Origin: Patescibacteria group bacterium
GTDB taxonomy: Bacteria > Patescibacteriota > Gracilibacteria > Peribacterales > Peribacteraceae
NCBI GenBank assembly: GCA_018818235.1
Contig: JAHISE010000058.1
Location: forward strand, 1-5,117
Reading direction: 5' to 3'
DNA length: 5,117 nt
Positions 1 through 4,710 of the stretch are shown in pieces. Below the pieces are notes generated by a model, which was given only the letters and a program-made list of their open reading frames with translations, did not search any database and was not told the DNA's origin. Made by a program: the position numbers and the translations under genes. Numbering within the stretch: the stretch's first letter is position 1; every line of letters begins with the position of its first letter.

Positions 1-34
1 GTTTTCGTAATCGAATAGCATCGGATTTTTTCAT
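1..34 (-). CDS. Possible start of a gene running off the left edge (partial, transposase-like context)
   Basis: An ATG at 34-32 on the minus strand opens a frame of eleven codons (MKKSDAIRLRK) with no stop before the window edge. Eleven codons are too few to identify a family. The short basic start is compatible with the N-terminus of a helix-turn-helix DNA-binding protein or a transposase, but that is a guess. Support comes from context: upstream on the same strand are a TATAAT at 77-72 and two copies of a 21-22 base direct repeat that resemble the multiple binding sites near insertion-sequence ends. The ATG lies inside an inverted repeat (29-41/60-72). No Shine-Dalgarno sequence precedes it. 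Against it, a plus-strand frame is also open from base 3 to a TAG at 48-50, so the tail of a plus-strand gene is an alternative. Confidence 0.3.
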   Translation of the reverse strand, partial: MKKSDAIRLRK

Positions 35-72
35 GTGTTGTAGGGAGTAGAAAAATAAAACAACACACGAAA
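29..72. repeat. Inverted repeat covering the minus-strand start codon
   Basis: Arms 29-41 and 60-72 pair at 12 of 13 positions (core TGTGTTGT with ACAACACA; one A/C mismatch at 33/68) around an 18-base loop. The left arm contains the ATG of the possible gene at 34-1. On a minus-strand transcript it would fold into a hairpin that hides that ATG. It could instead be a terminator-like structure for a plus-strand gene ending at 50, although no clean T-run follows on that strand. Confidence 0.5.
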
Positions 73-77
73 TTATA
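72..77 (-). promoter_or_regulatory. Putative -10 element (TATAAT) for the leftward partial gene
   Basis: The minus strand reads TATATAAT ending at 72, which would start transcription near 65 and leave a leader of about 30 bases before the ATG at 34. No convincing -35 hexamer lies 15-18 bases upstream, where the sequence falls inside a direct repeat. The site is supported mainly by its match to the consensus and its position. Confidence 0.3.
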
Positions 78-85
78 TAGTCAAC

Positions 86-132
86 TGGTAACGTTTATTT
101 GCCCCTCAGGTGGTAACATTCATTTGCCCCCC
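86..132. repeat. Two direct copies of a TGGTAAC..TTGCCCC motif, possible mobile-element end
   Basis: Copy one (86-106) and copy two (111-132) share the pattern TGGTAAC-R-TT-Y-ATTTGCCCC at a 25-base period. They differ at only two positions through the CCCC. Paired or multiple direct repeats of about 20 bp just inside an end are known for IS21-type and some other transposons, where they bind transposase. The matching opposite end would lie outside the window, so the mobile-element reading is inference. Confidence 0.45.
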
Positions 133-136
133 AACC

Positions 137-170
137 ACTAGCAACTAAAAACTAGCTAACTAGTAAACTT
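137..170. repeat. Short 8-bp-period array (ACTAG-type) downstream of the BI-1 gene
   Basis: Degenerate 8-base units ACTAGCAA (137-144), ACTAGCTA (151-158) and ACTAGTAA (159-166) are separated by a 6-base CTAAAA and abut the BI-1 stop codon at 171-169. Bases 151-155 and 160-164 form a 5-bp stem with a 4-base loop. Read on the minus strand it is followed by TTTTTAG, so it may act as a weak terminator. The same ACTAG word family recurs at 2870-2920. Confidence 0.5.
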
Positions 171-855
171 ATCGTCGGTCTCCGGCGATAACCAACATAA
201 ACCTAAGTATAAACAAAAACAGATTAAAAATGTCCAGATATAAACTAAGAGCGAGTAAAAATGGACTCATTCCAGCTCGTGATTGGTGCTGAATCCTCTG
301 AAGATCATAAGCCGTAAACAATGCAAAAATTACAATCCCCGCACCGGAGATTATCAGTTCAAACTGAGTTGTCTTAAGTGCAGGCACAAAGAACTGCGCA
401 ATCATTAATATAAGCAATCCAATGAGTGCCATAAACAGAGTTCTCCCCAAGACTGATAAATCCATACTTGTTGAACGCACGAATACAGCTGCAGCAGCTG
501 CCATAAAAACTGTTGCCGCTCCGGCATTAAGCAATATCGCTCCACCATTTACATACCCTGCTAGAACAGAAAGTAGGTAAGGAGTTATTGTGAATCCGGA
601 GAGCAATGGAAACGCAGCAAATAAAAAATAGTTAAGAGGTGACTTATCTTTCCAAAACCCTGCAGTGAATATGATTATGAGCTCGGCTATCAAGAAAAAG
701 AAGTGGATTCCTGTACCTATCAGAACCTCGGTAAATTGGATTCCAAAATAGACACCAAGAGCCGAAATGGCCATGGCAAAGGCAAAGAGACCATATACTT
801 TTGATTCATCTGAAGATTGGAGGGATATTGGATGAGATTGGGAGATGTCTTGCAT
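169..855 (-). CDS. Bax inhibitor-1 / YccA-type seven-helix membrane protein
   Basis: This 228-residue integral membrane protein belongs to the BI-1/YccA/YbhL (TMBIM) family, whose bacterial members are pH-sensitive calcium-leak channels (BsYetJ) or regulators of the FtsH membrane protease (YccA). Seven hydrophobic helices fall at about 21-41, 47-66, 74-92, 105-126, 135-155, 166-183 and 198-222, after a short polar N-terminus. The best family marks are near the C-terminus: TAYDLQRIQ (181-189) and SLYLDIFNLFLFILR (204-218). Asp184 and Asp208 are 24 residues apart, the spacing of the di-aspartyl pH sensor in BsYetJ, so both sensor residues appear intact. Length is normal for the family. The start at 855 is favoured because a TGCTATAAT promoter core lies nine bases upstream, implying a nearly leaderless mRNA; there is no Shine-Dalgarno sequence. 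The stop is TAA. The gene stands alone, divergent from the pilin-like operon. Family membership is firm; the physiological role is not. Confidence 0.9.
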   Translation of the reverse strand: MQDISQSHPISLQSSDESKVYGLFAFAMAISALGVYFGIQFTEVLIGTGIHFFFLIAELIIIFTAGFWKDKSPLNYFLFAAFPLLSGFTITPYLLSVLAGYVNGGAILLNAGAATVFMAAAAAVFVRSTSMDLSVLGRTLFMALIGLLILMIAQFFVPALKTTQFELIISGAGIVIFALFTAYDLQRIQHQSRAGMSPFLLALSLYLDIFNLFLFILRFMLVIAGDRR

Positions 856-864
856 AGTGAGGAA

Positions 865-873
865 ATTATAGCA
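865..873 (-). promoter_or_regulatory. Extended -10 promoter of the BI-1 gene (TGCTATAAT)
   Basis: The minus strand reads TTTCTGC-TATAAT, with the -10 hexamer at 870-865 and the extended TGn at 873-871. The ATG begins nine bases after the hexamer, so the transcript should start at or just before the start codon. A weak -35 candidate (ATGCCA, 4/6) lies 19 bases upstream inside the ATTGGCAT array. An identical 13-base core drives the divergent operon. Confidence 0.7.
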
Positions 874-880
874 GAAATTT

Positions 881-930
881 ATTGCTTATTGGCATATTGG
901 CATATTGGCTTATTGGCATTTGGCTAATTG
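881..930. repeat. ATTGGCAT 8-bp tandem array in the divergent promoter region
   Basis: Units ATTGGCAT (888-895), ATTGGCAT (896-903), ATTGGCTT (904-911) and ATTGGCAT (912-919) run head to tail, with decaying copies on each side (ATTGCTT at 881-887, TTGGCTA at 920-926). The array sits beside the -35 zone of the BI-1 promoter, so it could carry repeated operator sites or simply be slippage-generated sequence. Confidence 0.75.
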
Positions 931-979
931 TTGCCGTTTACGAAGGAAACTAGCTAATTGCCAATAGCTAATTAGCCAA
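920..979. repeat. Inverted repeat enclosing two smaller hairpins
   Basis: TTGGCTAATT (920-929) is perfectly complementary to AATTAGCCAA (970-979). Inside lie GTTT/AAAC (936-939/947-950) and TAGCTA/TAGCTA (951-956/965-970, sharing one base with the outer stem). The whole could form a three-way junction or cruciform between the two divergent promoters. No function is evident. Confidence 0.5.
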
Positions 980-996
980 TTGCTTTCAACACAATA

Positions 997-1026
997 ATGG
1001 CATCAAAAAGCGTTTTCTGCTATAAT
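997..1026 (+). promoter_or_regulatory. Extended -10 promoter of the hairpin-repeat operon (TGCTATAAT)
   Basis: TGC at 1018-1020 precedes TATAAT at 1021-1026, giving an extended -10. ATGGCA at 997-1002 is a 4/6 match to the -35 consensus at an 18-base spacing. The ATG at 1037 starts ten bases after the hexamer, so the mRNA should be leaderless or carry only a few extra bases. The core TTTCTGCTATAAT (1014-1026) is the same as that of the divergent BI-1 gene. Confidence 0.75.
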
Positions 1027-1036
1027 GACATGATAT

Positions 1037-1849
1037 ATGCGCCTCCTCGGCATCCTCACAGGCATGATTGTAGTTCTTCTTATTCCGAGTGAAGTACTGG
1101 CAATATCGCTGCCTGCAGGTGCCGGTTGCATAGATGGTGGATTGCTCTGCAGCGCAGACTTGGCAGGATTTATAAACACCAAACTTTCGGCAAAAGGTGC
1201 AATTGCCTTCAGCGGATTCCTTTTTGCAATGCTTGTCTTCTATGGAATTCGAATGTTGTTCGCAACAGGAGACGAAAGCTCGCTAACTGATATCAGGAAA
1301 TCAATTTCTTACGCCATTTTTGGAACTGTGATGGTTTCCGGAGCAACAATTATTTCAAACAGCTTTACAAATAGCGGAACTTTTGGAGGGGTTATCGTGA
1401 ATACGGGAGCCCTAAGTAGTGGTATTTTAGCTCCACTTAAAACATTTGTGGTCGGCCTTGCAGGTATTGCACTGATTATAATGATCACTTATCAGGGCTT
1501 CAGATTAAACCTTGCAGAAGACGAAGGACAATCAAGCGCAGCTCGTAAACGCTTTATTGAAGGGCTGATTGGAGCTGCGGTTATATGTTTGGTAGATCCT
1601 ATTGTGGATGCCTTCATACCATCATCACAAAATATGACAGGACTCATGTCTCAGTTCGTGGGAATCTCCAGATTCTTGGCAACGATCTTTGGAGGACTTG
1701 CAGTAGTTGCAATAGTAGTGGGAGGCATGATGTTGGTAGTATCCCCCAATGACACAATGAAAGACCGTGGAAGACAGGTAATAGTTGGCAGTATTATCGC
1801 GATTATAATTGTCTGGTCTTCTTACGCAATTATCCGAACATTTTTATAA
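1037..1849 (+). CDS. Membrane protein with three VirB2/TrbC-like hairpin repeats (T4SS pilin-like), first of pair
   Basis: This 270-residue protein has an N-terminal signal peptide (about 1-22, hydrophobic core ending SEVLA) and three successive copies of a two-helix hairpin: about 55-110, 131-195 and 204-270. Each copy has a hydrophobic helix ending near a Gly/Met/Arg, a short charged turn (TGDESSLTDIRK; LAEDEGQSSAARKR; VSPNDTMKDRGRQ) and a second hydrophobic helix. This is the layout of the TrbC/VirB2 and CPR "T4SS pilin" families, which normally carry one hairpin per protein. VirB2-type pilins assemble in the inner membrane into conjugative pili; a triplicated form more likely builds a fixed membrane complex or channel, which is inference. 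Cys31, Cys38 and Cys184 are its cysteines. The start at 1037 fits the promoter and signal peptide. The gene is six bases from its paralogous partner. No VirB4, VirB6 or VirD4 gene is in view. The repeats are seen; family assignment is fairly good; function is unknown. Confidence 0.75.
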   Translation: MRLLGILTGMIVVLLIPSEVLAISLPAGAGCIDGGLLCSADLAGFINTKLSAKGAIAFSGFLFAMLVFYGIRMLFATGDESSLTDIRKSISYAIFGTVMVSGATIISNSFTNSGTFGGVIVNTGALSSGILAPLKTFVVGLAGIALIIMITYQGFRLNLAEDEGQSSAARKRFIEGLIGAAVICLVDPIVDAFIPSSQNMTGLMSQFVGISRFLATIFGGLAVVAIVVGGMMLVVSPNDTMKDRGRQVIVGSIIAIIIVWSSYAIIRTFL

Positions 1850-1855
1850 CATAAA

Positions 1856-2755
1856 ATGATAAAAAAAATCATTCCATTTATAGGCATTGCATTGCTTGCT
1901 CCAATTGCAGTATATGCATATAACCCATTTACAAAAGCAGCAGAGGTTGCAGGGGGTCTGGCCTCTACTCCTTCAACAGGAAAATTTGGAGATATTTTCT
2001 ACGGAATTGCAAATGCCTTTATTGATGGCTCGGGATTCACATGTGGTAATGCCGCATATGGATTGCTTGGAGCGGTAGCAGTATTCGTTATAGCCAGAGC
2101 AGCACTTTTGTTCATTGTAGAACAAAGTGAAGGAGAACTTGATCAATTTAAAAAAACAATTATTGCCGCATTGATTGCAATTGTTATGATTGGATTAGCG
2201 TGTCCTATTAAAAATGCATTATTTGGTTCTTCAAATGTAATCGGCAGTCCCGGAGGTGCTGCAACCGCTATTACTACGGAGCTTGCCGGATTAGTGAGTT
2301 ACGTAGAAATCCCTCTGGTAATAATTGCAATAATAATGATTATTGTAAGTGGCATCCGTACCGTTCTAAGTTATGGAAGCAGTGATGGAGCTGCCAACCT
2401 TCGCAAAACAGTGATCTCTTCTTTGATAGGACTATTTCTTGTCGTCGCCAAAGGAGCATTTGTTGACTCATTCCTTAACGTACCGGGAACTTCGATCACA
2501 GTAGGGTCCGATACAATTACTGCAACTGGAAACGTGAACTCTGTATTGAATGCCATAAACATAATAATCCTCAGAATAATGCAATTCACCGCTCTTTTGG
2601 CAACCATAGTAATTATTTATGCAGGATTGATGATGATTGTAAATGTCGGCAAAGAAGATAAATACGAGAGTGCAAAAGGACTTCTGGTACGCGTTGTAAT
2701 TGGATTAATTGTAATAACTGTGTCGGGAGCATTGGCGAGGGTATTCTTGGTCTAA
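1856..2755 (+). CDS. Membrane protein with three VirB2/TrbC-like hairpin repeats (T4SS pilin-like), second of pair
   Basis: This 299-residue paralogue of the preceding gene product has the same architecture: a signal peptide (about 1-21, MIKKIIPF start, likely cleavage after AVYA), an exported polar stretch (22-65), then three two-helix hairpins at about 66-123, 144-207 and 236-299. The turns are charged (VEQSEGELDQFKK; SYGSSDGAANLRKT; NVGKEDKYESAKG). The last hairpin looks most like a classic VirB2/T4SS-pilin unit. Polar, Ser/Thr/Gly-rich linkers (124-140 and 208-230) separate the hairpins. Cys63 and Cys116 are its only cysteines. It begins six bases after the upstream TAA with no Shine-Dalgarno sequence, so it is probably co-transcribed and perhaps translationally coupled; a TATAAC at 1845-1850 could give an internal leaderless start. 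The two proteins probably associate through their similar hairpins, by analogy with pilin packing. Function is unknown. Confidence 0.75.
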   Translation: MIKKIIPFIGIALLAPIAVYAYNPFTKAAEVAGGLASTPSTGKFGDIFYGIANAFIDGSGFTCGNAAYGLLGAVAVFVIARAALLFIVEQSEGELDQFKKTIIAALIAIVMIGLACPIKNALFGSSNVIGSPGGAATAITTELAGLVSYVEIPLVIIAIIMIIVSGIRTVLSYGSSDGAANLRKTVISSLIGLFLVVAKGAFVDSFLNVPGTSITVGSDTITATGNVNSVLNAINIIILRIMQFTALLATIVIIYAGLMMIVNVGKEDKYESAKGLLVRVVIGLIVITVSGALARVFLV

Positions 2756-2778
2756 TATGTAATAGTATTAATTACATA
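2756..2778. repeat. Hairpin directly after the operon stop codon
   Basis: ATGTAAT (2757-2763) pairs with ATTACAT (2771-2777), extended by one T-A pair to an 8-bp stem with a 7-base loop. Its right arm overlaps the left arm of the next hairpin by two bases, so the two would compete at their junction. It is AT-rich, with no following T-run. Confidence 0.5.
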
Positions 2779-2815
2779 GTTGATTAATCTGAGATGATCA
2801 CAGATTAGTTGACTA
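2777..2815 (+). repeat. Long hairpin (15 pairs) downstream of the operon
   Basis: Arms 2777-2791 and 2801-2815 pair at all fifteen positions as RNA, three of them G-U, around a 9-base loop (2792-2800). The wobble pairs favour an RNA rather than a DNA role. With no T-run after it, it is not a textbook Rho-independent terminator. It may protect the operon mRNA 3' end or stop transcription weakly. Confidence 0.55.
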
Positions 2816-2866
2816 GTTTGATATTATCGCAATAAGATGATTTACAGTATTCATCTATCGAACTAG
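2813..2866. repeat. Third inverted repeat of the hairpin chain
   Basis: CTAGTTTGATA (2813-2823) pairs with TATCGAACTAG (2856-2866), eleven pairs including one G-U. An inner 6-bp stem AGATGA/TCATCT (2835-2840/2851-2856) closes a 10-base loop and shares base 2856 with the outer stem. Together with the two preceding hairpins, nearly the whole 2756-2866 stretch can fold. Confidence 0.45.
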
Positions 2867-2869
2867 AAA

Positions 2870-2920
2870 AACTAGTTAACTAGTTAACTAGTTAACTTGT
2901 TAACTTGTTAACTAATTAAC
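2870..2920. repeat. AACTAGTT 8-bp tandem array, each unit self-palindromic
   Basis: Six head-to-tail units begin at 2870, 2878, 2886, 2894, 2902 and 2910: three AACTAGTT, two AACTTGTT and one AACTAATT, then a partial AAC. AACTAGTT is its own reverse complement, and the overlapping GTTAAC junctions are palindromic too, so the array can extrude many alternative hairpins. It ends a few bases before the likely -10 region of the mutase gene and could hold repeated binding sites. Confidence 0.85.
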
Positions 2921-2923
2921 ATA

Positions 2924-2929
2924 TATACT
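2924..2929 (+). promoter_or_regulatory. Possible -10 (TATACT) for the mutase gene
   Basis: TATACT lies 30 bases before the ATG and would give a leader of about 24 bases without any Shine-Dalgarno match. No good -35 lies at 16-18 bases; the TTGTTA words of the adjacent array are at 13 and 21. It is a weaker promoter call than the other genes have. Confidence 0.35.
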
Positions 2930-2959
2930 CTTCCCAACCATTTACTGTTCAAAACTCAA

Positions 2960-4339
2960 ATGATGATCGATCCCCACATCTTCCGAGCCTACGACATCCG
3001 CGGAATTGTTCCTGATCAGGTAAACGAAGAACTGGCCTTGCTGATCGGCAAAGGATTCGGTTCAATAATGCGAGAAAGAACCGGAAAAGAGCATCCGCAG
3101 ATTGCCGTTGGACGGGACATGCGTCCTCATAGTCCGGGATTGGAAAAGGCAATAATCAAAGGACTTAATTCCACAGGATGCAATGTTGTAGCGATAGGAC
3201 AAACACCAAGTCCCTTAAATTATTTTGCCATATGCACAAATAATCTTGATGGAAGTATTCAGGTAACAGCCAGTCATAACGAAGCAATAAAAAACGGATT
3301 TAAGTTACAGGTACATGATGCAATTGCATTTGCCAGTGAAGATATTCAGATACTTTTAAAACGTATTCAGAACGAAGAGTTTATAGCTGGAGAAGGAGAA
3401 ATAGAGGAACTTAATGTTATTGATCCTTACATAGAATACTTGACGGAAAAGTTTGCAGGAATCGGAGAAGGAATGAAGATTATTGTCGATTATGGAAACG
3501 GTGTTGCAGGTCCTGTCTATAGCAAAGTATTAAATAATATAGGATGTGAACTTATCACTCTTTACGAAGAACCTGACGGAAATTTTCCAAATCACATTGC
3601 CGATCCAAGCAATTACGAAACTCTAAAAGATCTTCAGAAAAGAGTAGAAGAAGAAAAAGCAGATATTGGTTTTGGAATAGACGGAGATGGCGATCGTGTC
3701 GGAATCGTGGATGAGAATGGCAATATCAGAACTACCGACGAAGCACTACTTATGCTTGCAAAAGATCACATCGGTAGAAACCCCGGAGCTTCCGTTATAT
3801 TCACCGTGAGTTGTTCAGGAGTACTTGAATCTGAAATCGAAAAATGGGGTGGTAAACCAATAATGTGCGAAGTTGGTCACTCGATAGTTGAGAACGCAAT
3901 GCATAAATTTAATTCCAAGCTCGGAGGAGAACAGTCGGGCCACTTTTTCCTCGGTGAAGGATACTTTGGATACGACGATGCCTTTTTTGCCGCACTTCAG
4001 ATGCTAAAAATATTATCCGAATCCGGTAAGACACTTTCGCAACTTTTGTCAGAATTTCCAAAAGTATATCAAGTTCCGGAAATTCGACCCGACTGCTCAG
4101 ATGAACACAAAACAAGAATAGTTTCAGAAGCGACCGAGTATTTTAAGAAGGATTATCCGGTAAATGATTTGGATGGTGCACGAATTGATTTTGGAAATGG
4201 TGCATGGGCCGGGATCAGACAAAGCAATACTTCACCGAGATTATCGATATGTATAGAGGCAAGGAGTGAGGAAAAAATGGAAGAGGTTAAGGGGATTGTT
4301 TTGGAATATTTGAGGGGGTTTGAGGAAGTGGAGTTTTAA
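2960..4339 (+). CDS. manB: Phosphomannomutase/phosphoglucomutase (alpha-D-phosphohexomutase)
   Basis: This is a complete 459-residue cytoplasmic enzyme of the AlgC/ManB type, about the length of Pseudomonas AlgC (463). It interconverts hexose 6-phosphate and 1-phosphate (mannose and/or glucose), supplying GDP-mannose or UDP-glucose routes to surface polysaccharides. All four active-site loops are visible: the phosphoserine loop TASHN (103-107, catalytic Ser105); the magnesium loop DGDGDR (241-246); the sugar-specificity loop GGEQSGH (322-328, with the Glu-x-Ser-x-His pattern of bifunctional PMM/PGM enzymes); and the phosphate-binding loop RQSNTSP (420-426). YDIRG (11-15) is also typical. The residue after SHN is Glu rather than the usual Pro. 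ATG codons at 2960 and 2963 are both possible starts, one residue apart; neither has a Shine-Dalgarno sequence. The gene stands alone. Substrate preference and hence the symbol (manB or algC) cannot be settled from sequence alone. Confidence 0.95.
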   Translation: MMIDPHIFRAYDIRGIVPDQVNEELALLIGKGFGSIMRERTGKEHPQIAVGRDMRPHSPGLEKAIIKGLNSTGCNVVAIGQTPSPLNYFAICTNNLDGSIQVTASHNEAIKNGFKLQVHDAIAFASEDIQILLKRIQNEEFIAGEGEIEELNVIDPYIEYLTEKFAGIGEGMKIIVDYGNGVAGPVYSKVLNNIGCELITLYEEPDGNFPNHIADPSNYETLKDLQKRVEEEKADIGFGIDGDGDRVGIVDENGNIRTTDEALLMLAKDHIGRNPGASVIFTVSCSGVLESEIEKWGGKPIMCEVGHSIVENAMHKFNSKLGGEQSGHFFLGEGYFGYDDAFFAALQMLKILSESGKTLSQLLSEFPKVYQVPEIRPDCSDEHKTRIVSEATEYFKKDYPVNDLDGARIDFGNGAWAGIRQSNTSPRLSICIEARSEEKMEEVKGIVLEYLRGFEEVEF

Positions 4340-4385
4340 TAAAATGTTTAATGGTTGAATGGCTAAATGCAGGGACTTTTTTTTA

Positions 4386-4434
4386 AAATCCCAAATCCCA
4401 AAAAACAAATCCCAAAACGCAAAACGCAAAAAAA
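4386..4434. repeat. AAATCCC 7-bp tandem array, left half of an inverted pair
   Basis: Seven units of exactly seven bases run without a gap: AAATCCC, AAATCCC, AAAAAAC, AAATCCC, AAAACGC, AAAACGC and AAAAAAA. The strand is strongly purine-rich in A with C-runs. The reverse complement of the same unit set recurs at 4558-4612. Confidence 0.85.
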
Positions 4435-4497
4435 TCCGTACTAATTTTCTAATACTGAATAGAGTATAAAACTTATTATTTCTTCAGGTTCTATAAA

Positions 4498-4543
4498 AAG
4501 ATTAGGCAAATCAATTATTACGAATAATAAGCTCAATAATCTT
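4498..4543. repeat. Nested hairpin at the centre of the inverted arrays
   Basis: AAGATTA (4498-4504) pairs with TAATCTT (4537-4543), enclosing TTATTA/TAATAA (4515-4520/4525-4530) with a CGAA loop. It lies between the two oppositely oriented 7-bp arrays and would sit at the tip of a large fold-back. Confidence 0.45.
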
Positions 4544-4557
4544 AAAACATCACATTT

Positions 4558-4612
4558 GGGATCTAGGATTTGGGATTTGTTTTTTGTGTTTTGGGATTTA
4601 CTTTTGGGATTT
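4558..4612. repeat. GGGATTT 7-bp array, right half of an inverted pair
   Basis: Units are GGGATCT, AGGATTT, GGGATTT, GTTTTTT, GTGTTTT, GGGATTT, a slipped 6-base ACTTTT and GGGATTT. Read on the minus strand these are the same words as the left array. A 17-base stretch, the reverse complement of 4400-4416, is matched at 4569-4585. Confidence 0.8.
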
Positions 4613-4697
4613 TTAATTTACTTTTTTTCCACAACATTTGACATTGATACACCATTTCTCAGCTCTACCAAGCCTATTCCAAAAGCCTAAAGTTCTG

Positions 4698-4703
4698 TAT
4701 AAT
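4698..4703 (+). promoter_or_regulatory. -10 element (TATAAT) of the small-protein gene, leaderless layout
   Basis: TATAAT ends seven bases before the ATG, so transcription should begin at or beside the A of the start codon. The preceding TTCTG matches the TTCTGC of the two divergent promoters with one base missing. No good -35 is present at 17 bases (TATTCC). Confidence 0.6.
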
Positions 4704-4710
4704 ACAAACG

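Larger units (their letters stand above)
4340..4710. other. 371-bp gap with two inverted 7-bp arrays; no gene seen
   Basis: No credible reading frame is present on either strand. The gap holds a T8 run (4377-4384), an AAATCCC array (4386-4434), an AT-rich centre with a nested hairpin (4498-4543), a GGGATTT array in the opposite orientation (4558-4612), and the promoter of the small gene at its right end. It is the most repeat-rich stretch of the window. Confidence 0.7.

Noticed and set aside
1887..2078. Plus-strand 63-codon frame inside the second hairpin-repeat gene
   Set aside because: It is out of frame within a gene with clear signal peptide and membrane helices, has no promoter or start context, and its composition is that of a shadow frame.
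2371..2607. Minus-strand 78-codon frame
   Set aside because: It is antisense to well-defined membrane hairpins of the second operon gene, with no domain or promoter.
2949..3152. Minus-strand 67-codon frame at the start of the mutase
   Set aside because: It is antisense to the conserved YDIRG region, Arg/Cys-rich as expected of a shadow, with no promoter.
3909..4115. Minus-strand 68-codon frame
   Set aside because: It is antisense to the mutase sugar-binding loop region and has no independent support.
4377..4384. T8 run as a Rho-independent terminator of the mutase
   Set aside because: No GC-rich or otherwise stable stem precedes it; the only pairing in 4347-4376 is four AT pairs.
4241..4429. 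Minus-strand 62-codon frame spanning the mutase end and the 7-bp array
   Set aside because: Its Phe-rich start (MRFAFWDLFFGIWDF) is simply the translation of the AAATCCC/AAAACGC repeats; no coding signal outside the repeat.
4386..4612. CRISPR-like array
   Set aside because: Units are only 7 bases with no spacers of constant length, and no cas genes are near. The 8-bp arrays fail for the same reasons.
4638..4643. Consensus -35 TTGACA upstream of the small gene
   Set aside because: It is 54 bases before the TATAAT, far too distant to work with it, and no other -10 of quality lies about 17 bases downstream.
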